From positions 220,538 to 284,537 of the forward strand of contig SCFE01000009.1 of NCBI GenBank assembly GCA_004352715.1: a DNA stretch of 64,000 nt, written 5' to 3'. Shown here piece after piece: positions 1-10,800 of this stretch (positions are counted from its first letter, which is position 1; each line of letters begins with the position of its first letter). A program made the translations under genes and the position numbers. Under the pieces are notes generated by a model. It searched no databases. It was not told the origin of the DNA and saw only the letters and a list, made by a program, of their open reading frames with translations. The DNA is from Hofstenia miamia (taxonomy: Eukaryota > Xenacoelomorpha > Acoela).

Positions 1-35
1 ATATATATATATATATGTATAATATATATATGTTT
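1..35. repeat. (AT)n microsatellite at window edge
   Basis: Alternating AT run interrupted once by GTATA. The window starts inside it, so its true length is unknown. Confidence 0.9.
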
Positions 36-303
36 ATGTGTTTATATAGAAGTGATAATTTTCACGTTTGCATTCCATTTCCTTTTCTAAATGAAATCAG
101 TTCTAGTGTAACACACTGTTTCAAAATAATGAATGCATAGAGAAACACACAACTTTATATACAAGTTAGCCAATTATGATAGAAGCATTTACACCAATCA
201 TAACCTTTTTATTTATAACATAAATATGTGTGTGAGAATTTTCTCATTACTTTCTGAACAATCCAGGTAACAAAAGGCTGGATAATGAAAATAAAAAAGT
301 ATG

Positions 304-1351
304 TTAGAAATAATCACCATTTGCATCCATACATTTTGCCCATCTTTGCGGAAGCATTTTTATTCCCCAAGCATAAAATTCGGGAGGCGTTATATTGATA
401 TAATTTTGGATTGATGTTATAGCATCATCACGTCCTCAACCGTTTTCCTTTAAAGGAAACTTTCATAGACGAAAACTAATAGTAATCGCTTCGGGCTAGG
501 TCTGGTGAGTACGGTGGATAGGGTATGGTTGGGAGGGTTATCTCCAGTAGCTTAGCAACCGAAACTCGTGCTGTATGAGGTCGCGCATTATTGTGCAATA
601 AGTGCAAACCATGAGAAGCTGTGTCTAATGATCTTCTTCGTTTATCTTGAAGATTGATTTTTAATTCCTCTAAAAGTTCGCAATAAATAGTAGAATTCAT
701 TGTTGATTTTATTCGAATAATTTCCATAAAATAATACCTTTGCTATTTCAAACGAAAATGGCTAATGACTTTTCTGGTGTTAAGCACTTAGAAGTATTCC
801 TGGCCGGCGGAACATCACCACCTGCCCAACATTTAGTATGTGAAAAGATTCCAGTGTTGTTCCATAATACCTATGTCTCATCTTCCGTAATTTAACGATT
901 TAAGAAATTGTTTCCTTCAAATTGTATCAATAATTCGTTGCATATCCGTAAACGGGTTTTTTTATTTCCATCTGAAAGATCATGGGGCACCCATTTACAA
1001 CAAACAGTTCATGCCCATTTTCTTCATATGCTGTCTTACCGTTGAGTCTGAAACGTTCATAGCAAAACAAATTTCTTCTGCAGTTGCACGTGGAAATTCT
1101 TGTAAATAAGCTTTTATTTCTTCATCAATATCTACACTTGGCCATACTGACCGTTCTGAATCCACAATATCAAAATCATCGTCATTGAACTTATCCATCT
1201 TTGACATGTTCTTGCATTCACAACTGTTTCTCCACCACACCACAGCTTCATTAAATGCTTGATTAATTTCTTGTGCCATTTCTGCACGATTCAGTTTTCT
1301 TAACCAGCAATAATACATTATAATTCGTAACGATTTTTTATCTACATCCAT
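304..1351 (-). pseudogene. Decayed mariner (D34D) transposase
   Basis: The minus strand encodes a broken mariner transposase of the DDE/D superfamily. The N-terminal 118 codons (1351 down to 995) carry the paired helix-turn-helix region, with motifs such as AEEICFAMNVSDSTVRQHM. A mid-section full of stops follows, then a C-terminal block (727 to 476) with HNNARPHTA and YSPDLARSDYY, and a last stretch ending ANGDYF before a stop at 304-306, as usual for mariner C termini. The spacing from the second to the third catalytic position is 34 residues, which defines mariner. The second catalytic Asp (HDNARPH in active copies) reads Asn here. Multiple stops and frameshifts make it dead. Terminal inverted repeats were not confidently located; the element probably spans about 240 to 1400. 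Confidence 0.88.
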
Positions 1352-1398
1352 TCTATAAGCACGGGTCAGTTTTCATAAACAGCAAATTTTTATTTAAT

Positions 1399-1446
1399 GT
1401 GATTTGTCAATAGCTATAAATAGTGATTTGTCAATAGCTATACATA
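1399..1446. repeat. 24-bp tandem duplication
   Basis: The unit GTGATTTGTCAATAGCTATA plus four bases occurs twice in a row (1399-1422, 1423-1446) with one or two differences. It sits just upstream of the mariner relic and may be part of its end. Confidence 0.8.
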
Positions 1447-1449
1447 GCT

Positions 1450-2294
1450 ATATATAAATCCGACAAAACCTTCCTCTGCACCCTATATATGATCATTAGC
1501 TGGCGTCCCACAATTAGAAAAGTTAATATAAAAAACAACTTACTTGCACGGGCTCACGATCAGTGGTTAAAAAATCAAACATTGTTTGATAATTTAATGT
1601 TACCACACGAAAGCAATTCCTTATCTAATCAATTACTTATCTAGCTTACGCTAAAACAGAAGGTGCTTCACAGCAAAATCAATTGAATTTCATAAAAACA
1701 GGATCGTGTGACTGGAAAATGTACTCTATTTGGTTAAATTTTGATCTCTTTTACTAATAGGGAACTGAACAGGAAAATCGCCTCGTGTGCCGAAAAAATA
1801 ACAGTGAGACGACAGCTATAAACGAAACCTTCCACAAATTACAAGAGGTTGTGCAATTATTGAAAATAAGTAAAATACAAGTATTTATTTTACGATATGA
1901 AAAGTTTAAATGAATTATTTTCCCAAAAAAATAACTTAAATTTTATTTTTCTCTTCCCAAGTTGTAGGCTTCTTTGAAGTATGCAACGAGTTATGTGAAT
2001 GTTGCAATGCAGTGGGGGACATGACTTTAAATTATGAAAGGATGCCATAAATTGACACGAAATTAGTTAATTTTTATGTGTACTGTCGAATAAATATATT
2101 TGAAACAATTGCAATTTATTTTTGTTTCACTAATAAATTCATTTTTCAGCTGAAATTGTTTTCAATATTTCCTTGTCTGCTGGCAGATAATATGTGGAAT
2201 TCATTCAGTGCAAGAAATGATTTTTCATTAACACAAAATATGTATTACAATTTAGTGTTTTGTTCAAATGTGTATAACGCATTTTCTTTAAAAG
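1450..2294. other. Gene-poor AT-rich stretch
   Basis: No recognisable coding region or mobile element. Near 2147-2149 a pyrimidine tract followed by CAG would be an alternative acceptor for the candidate exon that follows. Confidence 0.5.
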
Positions 2295-2357
2295 CACATC
2301 ATTGGCCTGGGCAGAATGGCGCTGTTAAATTACCTCGACGGGTTACCATATCCAGCG
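2295..2357 (+). CDS. Candidate upstream exon of the proline-rich-tail gene
   Basis: A short open stretch follows a pyrimidine-rich acceptor (CTTTAAAAG) and ends at a consensus donor GTGAGT (2358). Read in the frame that leaves one base over, it gives a basic, proline-containing peptide ending in PRRVTISS. That phase is exactly what the exon at 7874 needs, since it begins with two codon-completing bases and yields a Gly at the junction. Phase agreement by chance is one in three, so support is moderate. An alternative acceptor at 2149 would lengthen it to start at 2150 in the same open frame. The resulting intron (2358-7873) would hold two Tc1 copies and the hAT relic. Confidence 0.45.
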
Positions 2358-2500
2358 GTGAGTTTGCATGCTATTCTGGTCTTTCAATTGTTAATTGTTG
2401 TTTTACCTGTTATGTGTTTGGTATTTGACACCGGTTTTCTTGGTATTTTTAGCATGCGTGTTGGTTTCGATGAAAAGCAATGGTGTTTGAAAAATTAATA

Positions 2501-3183
2501 TATAGTTGGCTGCAAAAAAAATGAGACTATAAAAAAAGGCATATTACTTTTGAACTACTGAACGTAACAACTCGAGAAAGGTACGATTTTAAAGATAAAT
2601 TAAAAGACTATAAGTAAAAAGCATCAAAGTCTAATTTGTTTTCCTCCTGTAGAAATAAATTCATTCAAACGAACTGAAACTGATTTCATTAAATTGGACT
2701 TCATTTCAGATGTCAAAATGTGTTGACTTTCTTGGATTTTTTTTTTAAATCGGATATATTTTTCGGATTTTTCTTCTCAACGTCATTTTTCAATATCTGC
2801 CACACGTTTTCGATTGGAGAAAGATCAGCAGAACTTGGTGGCCATTGCAAAAACTGGATATTATTTTCAGAAAACCAATTTTTTGTCTTTGCTGACGTGT
2901 GCGGGGTTGCTCCGTCCTGTTGGAGTATCCATCCATCATCATATAAAGCATCAGCATAAGGCATAAATTCAGCTATAATTTGGCAATATCTTTGACTGTC
3001 GATTGTGGCTTTTCCGTCTAAAATTTTCAAATAAAACCCACGATAGGAAAGTGCTCCCCATACCATAATTTTTTGGTCGAACTTTGGAACCGCTTTTGTT
3101 GGTCTTGGACATTCCTTTGACGACCACAGTTGTACTTTGTTTCTGTGTAGTTGAAATACGCACTCATCAGTTATTCAAACANA
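2501..3183 (-). mobile_element. Tc1-like element copy A, truncated
   Basis: The low-coordinate end starts with TATAGTTGGCTGCAAAA, shared with copy B at 3314, so it is the element terminus next to a TA. Minus-strand coding 3066-2713 gives the C-terminal half of a Tc1 transposase: KIMVWGA-type block, QQDGATPH with the second catalytic Asp, and SSADLSPIENVW with the catalytic Glu. There are 34 residues between the Asp and the Glu, the DD34E signature. The first catalytic Asp lies in a TDECVFQL-like motif just upstream, interrupted by a frameshift. The N-terminal third of the transposase is missing beyond 3183, where the assembly has a single ambiguous base. Confidence 0.88.
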
Positions 3184-3313
3184 AATATATATTACTATAT
3201 ATAACGAAAATCTCAGAAAATCCCTCTGTAGAATATATAGCCATTTTTTAAATTATATTAGAGTTGCAATGCAACCTCTTTCCAGCAGAGGTGTTAAAAA
3301 CTTAAGTACCGTG

Positions 3314-4440
3314 TATAGTTGGCTTCAAAAAAATGAGACAAGAAAAAAGGCATATTACTTTTGAACTACTGAACGTAACAACTCAAGAAAGGTAAGATTT
3401 TAAAGATACATTAAAGGACTATAAGTAAAAAGCATCAAAGTCTAATTTGTTTTCCTCCTGTAGAAATAAATTCATTCAAACGAACTGAAACTGATTTCAT
3501 TAAATTGGACTTCATTTCAGATGTCAAAATGTGTTGACTTTCTTGGATTTTTCTTTTAAATCGGATATATTTTTCGGATTTTTCTTCTCAACGTCATTTT
3601 TCAATATCTGCCACACGTTTTCGATTGGAGAAAGATCAGCAGAACTTGGTCGCCATTGCAAAAACTGGATATAACTTTCAGAAAACCAATTTTTTGTCTT
3701 TGCTGACGTCCATCCATCATCATATAAAGCATCAGCATAAGGCATAAATTCAGCTATAATTTGGCAATATCTTTGACTGTCGATTGTGGCTTTTCCGTCT
3801 AAAATTTTCAAATAAAACCCACGATGGGAAATTGCTCCCCAAACCATAATTTTTTGGTCGAACTTTGGAACCGCTTTTGTTGGTCTTGGACATTTCTTTG
3901 ACGACCGCACTTGTACTTTGTTTCTGTGCAGTTGAAATACGCACTCATCTGTTATTCAAACATCTTCAAAAGTGTTGTCTTTCCATTATTTCACGAAATT
4001 TAATCTTTTTTCTTGATGTTCTTTTGTAATCAGAAGTCGATTTTTTCTGCCAATTTTGTAACTCCACTTTTTTTCAGTGTTCTCTGAACTATGGTTTCAT
4101 GCACAGAGATGTCGGCTTCAGTTTGAAGTCGGTTTGCAATTTTTTTTCCCAGAAATATAGGGATTTTTTAGAGCAATTGGGACTGTATTCTGATTGAATT
4201 TTCCAATAATTTTTCGAGGGAGTCCACTTCCTTTTCTTCTTTTGAGAGATTCTCCTTGTCGAATTTTTTTAGCTTTCGAAAATAAGTTGATCGAGAAATT
4301 TGCGATGTCGCAAAGGCGTTTTCAAGCTGTTCCAACGTTTCCATTCCGAAGAAATCAAGTAGAAACTTTGCAAAGCAAAACAATTTGTTTGGTAAGTGTT
4401 TTCAAATAATTACGAAGTACCAGTTTAATTAATTAACTTT
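3314..4440 (-). mobile_element. Tc1-like element copy B, internally deleted
   Basis: Second copy of the same family in the same orientation, starting TATAGTTGGCTTCAAAA at 3314. Minus-strand pieces include an N-terminal helix-turn-helix block (4383-4168), a broken middle, and a C-terminal block (3910-3524) over 90% identical to copy A by eye. An in-frame 30-bp deletion removes ILQQDGATPH, including the second catalytic Asp, so the peptide jumps from DDGW to TSAKTKNWF. The 5' end runs to the N gap at 4465 and its terminal repeat was not seen. Confidence 0.87.
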
Positions 4441-4464
4441 TTTGTTTGACCATTTTAAAGTTCA

Positions 4465-4810
4465 NNNNNNNNNNNNNNNNNNNNNNNNNNNNNNNNNNNN
4501 NNNNNNNNNNNNNNNNNNNNNNNNNNNNNNNNNNNNNNNNNNNNNNNNNNNNNNNNNNNNNNNNNNNNNNNNNNNNNNNNNNNNNNNNNNNNNNNNNNNN
4601 NNNNNNNNNNNNNNNNNNNNNNNNNNNNNNNNNNNNNNNNNNNNNNNNNNNNNNNNNNNNNNNNNNNNNNNNNNNNNNNNNNNNNNNNNNNNNNNNNNNN
4701 NNNNNNNNNNNNNNNNNNNNNNNNNNNNNNNNNNNNNNNNNNNNNNNNNNNNNNNNNNNNNNNNNNNNNNNNNNNNNNNNNNNNNNNNNNNNNNNNNNNN
4801 NNNNNNNNNN
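4465..4810. other. Assembly gap (346 N)
   Basis: Run of N followed by (AT)n at 4811-4832. The gap probably lies in a dinucleotide repeat that could not be assembled. Confidence 0.99.
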
Positions 4811-4849
4811 ATATATATATATATATATATATAATAATAAGACATCGTG

Positions 4850-5057
4850 AAACTAAAATCGCAGAAGCAACAATATGCATAAAATCAACTAAGAAAACAT
4901 TAAGTAAACAAAGACATCAAACAAATATAATAATATTTTGAATTACTAAAATTACTAAAAGAAAAAGTTCGGGAACATTTCTCAAAATGCTTGAAAATGA
5001 CAATGTTTGTCGAAACATGTCGCAATAATACATTATTAAAAAATGTTCAACATCTTA

Positions 5058-5097
<40 letters not shown>

Positions 5098-5980
5098 ATC
5101 ACTTCTATCTTATGGTGTTGTAATGTTGAAGACAATCCTTATTCAAAACATCGGCGTTGTTTTTCAAAAAAATATTTTTATTATACCTAAACACTTGAGA
5201 ACTTTTCGAAATGTATTACGTTTAAAATTTACGTTTGTATTCAAACAATTTTTCTGAAATCTTAGTTGCAGCTTGATTATTATTTTCATTTAAGACAGTT
5301 AAGGTTTACAACTTATTTAAAAAATGTGCAAAAATCAATTCGATGTTAATCAGTTTCATTTCTGTGTGTAATGTTGTGTAAACAAATTCGTTTTTCACAC
5401 TGCATTTGAATTACATTTGTATGTCCTTGAAGTAAAAATGTCTAAATACTGTGTTATCCAATGTTATCCACATTCATTTCATGTTTGGTTTGTGCATCTT
5501 TTCTGTTTTTTTTGTGCGCACGGTTTTACTTTATATTTTCACGATTCATATCACCTTTAAGCTTAACTGGCTTTTGGTTCCTACTAATGTGTAAAACAGC
5601 GGTTTTGAGGTGTATATCATAATGCTATTAACATAGCAACGCCAGTTTATTTCAAGACAATATTTAGGATTTCAGTCTGGCAATGTGTATGGGATTACCA
5701 TTCAAATCGCATATAAAAAATGAGAAAGGGAAATTTAATTGGAGTCGGATAGAAAATTCATAACCATCGTAAAAATTAGTTGAAACTACTGTTACCACAA
5801 TACAGTGTGGCTTAAAACTGCAAGTGGATTTTGGGCGTTCATAAATTTTTATTTGCTTAAAAGCAGTTTTTCATGTGATATAAAATTTGATTAAAACTAC
5901 CCAAATATTTGCTACAAAGAGGAAATTTCATTCAATTTTCTCAATATTACAGACACAAAATAAAAGTTTCGAAAGGTTTT
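4850..5980. other. No gene seen; AT-rich, one (TA)n tract
   Basis: I see no coding or mobile-element signature apart from the microsatellite at 5062-5091. The open frame at 4991-5257 is carried largely by that TA repeat (residues IYIYIYIYIF) and is not credible as a gene. Confidence 0.5.
5062..5091. repeat. (TA)15 microsatellite
   Basis: Uninterrupted TA dinucleotides. Confidence 0.98.
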
Positions 5981-5989
5981 TTTTTCATT

Positions 5990-7430
5990 CAGTGATGTTG
6001 TTCTTTCTGTTAGAACAACGCCATATTTGGTGAATGCTCTTTCCGCCTCGCAGTTTTCGATCGGGTATTTTTCTATAAGAAAACTCCGGGGACCACTTTT
6101 CTAAATTGCCATTTCTTTCCTGTTTTCTTATATACTTGCGATACTCAGAAATCCTTGGTTTTTTGCAATGACTGGAGCAATTTGCCCACAGCAACTGGTT
6201 CACCCAGCTCTATTTCAAGCTCATCGAGTTTTTGTAACCTATCAGTCGTTGAGTGCTGTTTCTCAATTACTTCTATATATACACGGGTTATTGTATGGAG
6301 TTGCTTTAAAGTGGGGATATATGCAAGTTAATTCTTGGCAATCGATATGCGGGCTTGGTCATCACCGACGAAATTCTCCACAACTGAGAGTACTTTTCCG
6401 TGATGCTCAGATAGATACCGGACGGTTTTAACCAAGTGCCCCATCTCGTTATTTCTGGATTTGGTGGCAGGGGCACGTCGGGATTTGCGTTTTTGAACGC
6501 TTGAATTCTTTTTCGCGATTTTTTGAAGACTTTTTTTGACAGCAAATACAAGCGCATTCGCATGGGGAAAAGATGACCTAAACAAAAGAATTTTAAAACT
6601 GAATAATCAAAAAAACACTAGAGAAAAATCGGAAAAATGTTTGAAAAATTTAAGAAAGTTACCTGGCGGTTTCAGCAACAAGATATAACAAACGAGCCAT
6701 ACACGTGATAGGAATTGCCTTTGGGTAGATTTTAAGGCATTTTTCGTAACATTTTTTCATATAACTTGCACCATCAGTCAAAACAGCAAGTAATTTGTCG
6801 TATTTGATAGTACTAGAGTAAAGAATTGACAAAGCATCCATAATGAGTTGGCCCACTGTGCTGACATTTGTCTGCTCCAAAAAACTGCAGTGAAGGAGAT
6901 AACTTTTCATTGTGTCAAGATCGCCAACAATGACAATTCCTACATAACGCTTGCACATATCAGTTGTTTCATCAACCCCATTTCAAATGGAATTATCGGC
7001 AATTTCCGCGCGTACTCTCTGGAGGTCAGTTTTATACGCTCTTTCAACATAGTTGCTTTCTGACGGAAGTGTCATTTTGTATACTTTTCAAGATGTTGTA
7101 GGCTTTTATATTCTAATTTTGTGAGAGGAATATTGGCAGACATAAATGCCCGGTAGATTTCATAGAAGAAGGTTTTCCTGGTATCAGATTGTCTTGATAT
7201 AAGCGTTTGTCTTTGTGATAGTCGATCGTTTTTCTTGTGCTTTTCATTATTCAAGTGCTGAGTAACCTGGAACCGCATAGTAAAGCTGATTTTAGTGGAA
7301 CAGGCAGTGCAAAAAAACATTGAGGCCCTTTCTGAGGTCGTTAAAGACTCTTTTGGCATGGCTACTATGTTTAAAATCGACTTTATTACAACAAACACAC
7401 ACGCAATTGAATATTGTAATGTTGACAATC
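5990..7430 (-). pseudogene. hAT-superfamily transposase relic (CGGBP1-like type), with an intron
   Basis: Minus-strand order: N-terminal zinc-finger-like block (FFCTACSTKISFT, then QHLNNEKHKKN) at 7350-7220; VDETTDMCKRYVG at 6990-6940; the conserved LLAVLTDGASYMKK near 6790; PLPPNPEITRWGTWL near 6450; and a C-terminal hAT dimerisation motif, ENCEAERAFTKYG, near 6040-6010. These are the landmarks of hAT transposases of the type found with CGGBP1-like zinc fingers. An 85-bp intron (GTAACT at 6662, TTTGTTTAG ending at 6578) joins the frame cleanly. Frameshifts near 6515 and 6430, a TGA in place of Trp before NGVDETTD, and a further stop after ARISIAKN show it is inactive. It lies in the candidate intron of the proline-rich-tail gene. 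Confidence 0.85.
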
Positions 7431-7873
7431 AAGGATGTGGCACGATACAATACGTCAATTAAAACAAATTGCTTTGAGGGATTAAATTCAGCTCCAATCG
7501 TGAATTGGTAGCTAATTATTTGAGCAAATGTGTGTTTTCAAATTTGACCTTGAATATTTGAACAAATGTGTTAGGTGAACAAATAAAAATCCCAGCTCTA
7601 TTCATAAAACCCAAAATTCGACTTCAATCGATGGGTTGATTCATCTCTGGTTTGACAACGTCGATTTGTTTGGCTTATGCCTTCACGTGGTATAAAATAT
7701 TGTTAGCTAATAATCCTTTAATTTGCAATACATGTATGAGGCTTTTGAAGTTATTCTCGGATGATTTATTTAATGTCCGAAAATTGCCAACAGAAACTAA
7801 ATAGAACTAGATTGTTAAAGTTTTGTTTATGTGATTTATTATTCTTAAGTTAACATGTTGTTCTTATTTGCAG

Positions 7874-10800
7874 GAAATAAATCTCGCCCCGCTGTTCAAC
7901 CTCCACCCCGTTCGACTAGTTTGTGCCGAATGGGTGGTAAGTACCAGTTCAAGTGAAATTAATATCACAATGCATTCAATATTTGAAATCAGTTTTACAA
8001 ACTTCAATTAATATTATTATTGCTCACTGATTCAACTTCGACTATTTTAGTTTTAATAATAAAAGGCCAATTTTACAATTTCTTTCCAACTTCTAAATTC
8101 GCTTCAATATTAGAGATTTCCTTTCAATTTTATTAATGAAATGCTTTAAATTGCTTGTTTATCATTTTGGTCGTTTCGCTTACTTATTTTTTTAAAATTA
8201 AGAGGCAAATTGCCATCCCTGACTTAATAATGGCAATGAAAGGCTCTTAAATAATGTGGGATGTTCAATTTAAACAATGCATACCCAATCAGCGAAAAAG
8301 CATTGATTTTTCATCCTTAACAAAGAGGACTAAGCAGCTTTCAACACTATGCTCCCAGGGGAACCTCAATTATTTGAAGGCTGTGTTAAGTGCAATTTAT
8401 CAATATAACTTCAACAATATTTTGGTACTCGGACACTGTTTAAGTTATGATTTTATAAGTTTCTAATAATACATGGTTGAAAATCGAGTGATAATAAAAT
8501 GGTTTTGAGTTGAGTGGTGATTTCCTCCTCTCACTTGATTTGAATGCATTGTCATATTGATACGGCGTTTATTGCATGCGGAGTATACGTTTAGGTGGTA
8601 ATGTAACTGTGATTTACTTGTTTGCATGCCAACATCACTATTTTAGCAAGCATTTTATTTTGTTCCGTCCAAATTTCTTACAAAGTCTGAATTATTTATT
8701 AGCTATTGTATATGTCAACCTGCGCTGCTTGTAGAATGAAGTATATTATTTCAAATGCATTTTTTCGGCTAAATTCACGTATATACAGGCGTAGCTAAGA
8801 GGACAATTGTTAAATAAATAACAAAAAACTAAGTTGATTTTTTAAATGGTCATTAAATATGATAAAAAGAAAAAAATATACATTGGTGCAATTTGAATAT
8901 ATAGTTTTTGCATCAATTTTTTACCGTTTATTATAATCAATTTTCCTTCGCAAATTTTCAGATTTCTGATTAGGCTACAGGAGGAAAACAAATTAGACTT
9001 TGATGCTTTTTACTTATAGTCTTTTAATTTATCTTTAAAATCGTGTGGGCGTTAATTTAAATGTTCATTGATAAGTTGCATCTTGATGTTTCCTGTAAAT
9101 CGAGAAAAATGTGGCTCTCTAATTACAGACCAAATTTATTGTCTATGAGTCACCTCTTCCCAAGCTTGTTGCTCAAATTTTATTCGAACAAGCTTACATT
9201 TAGTGGGTGTTCGATAGACCAACCAACATGGATGTTTTTCATATCCCTAATAAAAAAGTAAATTTTTTTGAATCATTTCGAGATACCTCAAACCTGTAAG
9301 AAGTGTGATTTGAATCGTTGAAATCGATTTTATTATGTAAACGTTAGTTAAAGTATATGATGAATAAAAATTGAACATAGCGTATTATTGGAAATATGCT
9401 ATTTTCCAGTAAACAAATTTCATAATTCAATGTTGAAATTTCAGAAGCATGGTTCGCTATAGTATACTTTCAAAAAATGAAAATTTCATCATCCTGAATC
9501 TAACGCCTTAATATATTGTATGTCTTTTAACGATGAAACTTTCCGTTGTCGTTGCAGTATTTTAGTGGGTCAACAATTTCAGATAACCTCAATTTTGTTG
9601 AAGTAAAAATTTTAGTTTATATTATGGCAAATTGTATTCTTGGTTATTCTGCTGCAATATTAATGTTATGATATGGATGTCTGCTAAATGTATGCATAGC
9701 AGGAATTCACGTTAATGGCCTAATTGAGATGTAGCCCCTTAGCAGTCGAAATTTTAGTCACTCATTCAGATATATAGTGGAAATCCATGGTGTATTCCAT
9801 TTCAAAAAATCAACTCAATCATTCATGTAGATCCATTCGTAGTAAGGTTTCTATTGGCATCTAATAGCAGTACCGGAAATTCGTAAAAACTTGTAATCTT
9901 TTTATGTATACTACTAATATTAATTCAATATAGATGATTTTGCAATCTACCATCGCTCAAAATTTCATGTCGAAATTGATTACTTTGAAGTATTAACTGA
10001 ATATATTTTTAATGGGCAGTAATCTCGGGTTTTGACTATAATCAGCATTCCAACTAGAAGCGCATGAAAAAAAATTTTTGAATTAGGATACGAAAATCGA
10101 AAAGCCGCATCTTTTACTATAAATTTCGAAGACTAAACACGTAGTATGTGTAAACAATGACAAATTCTGCAATTTATCTGTTCATTTGAATCACTGCTCT
10201 CTTGTTCAAACATTAGAATTCGAAATCGGTTTATTTCTCAACCAAGTTTTTTTTGCGTAAGAAATGGCTTTGGCCAAGGAATGTGTACTATACTCATGAA
10301 TGATTTATGAGATTGTAAATTCGTGGATGTCTGAAATTGGAGTTCTTTTCCTTTGTCCTAATGAAGGCTTCATTTCCTGCACGAGTAGGTTCCGTGACAA
10401 TTTCTTGGTTCTGAATCTAGTTGTTTTGCAATTTCTTGTTTTATTACTTATTAAAACACCAGCATTAAAACCAGTGTTGGTCGATTTAAATCACACGATT
10501 TAAATCATTTCTTTAAATCGGATTTAAATCATGATTTAAATCAAAGCATATTATTAGTTCAATTATTGATTTAAATCAAGTACACTAATTGAGATACGAG
10601 TACTGTATTCTAATTGTTTTGAAGTCATTGCCTTAATATTGGAATGAATTGGCAAGCTCTGAATTTATTGTTTTACAATTTTTTTATCTTCAGTTTATTT
10701 AAAATTGATTAAATTGTTGTATTTCAAAAACAGTAGTATCAAAAAGATTTCTAATATTTACGTCATTGGAAAATTGTGTGGGTAAAATTGAAATTTAGAT

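Noticed and set aside
2720-2959. Plus-strand open frame over Tc1 copy A
   Set aside because: Antisense shadow of the transposase coding on the minus strand.
4442-4880. Several long open frames across the first N gap
   Set aside because: They consist of unknown residues plus TA-repeat codons and are artefacts of the gap.
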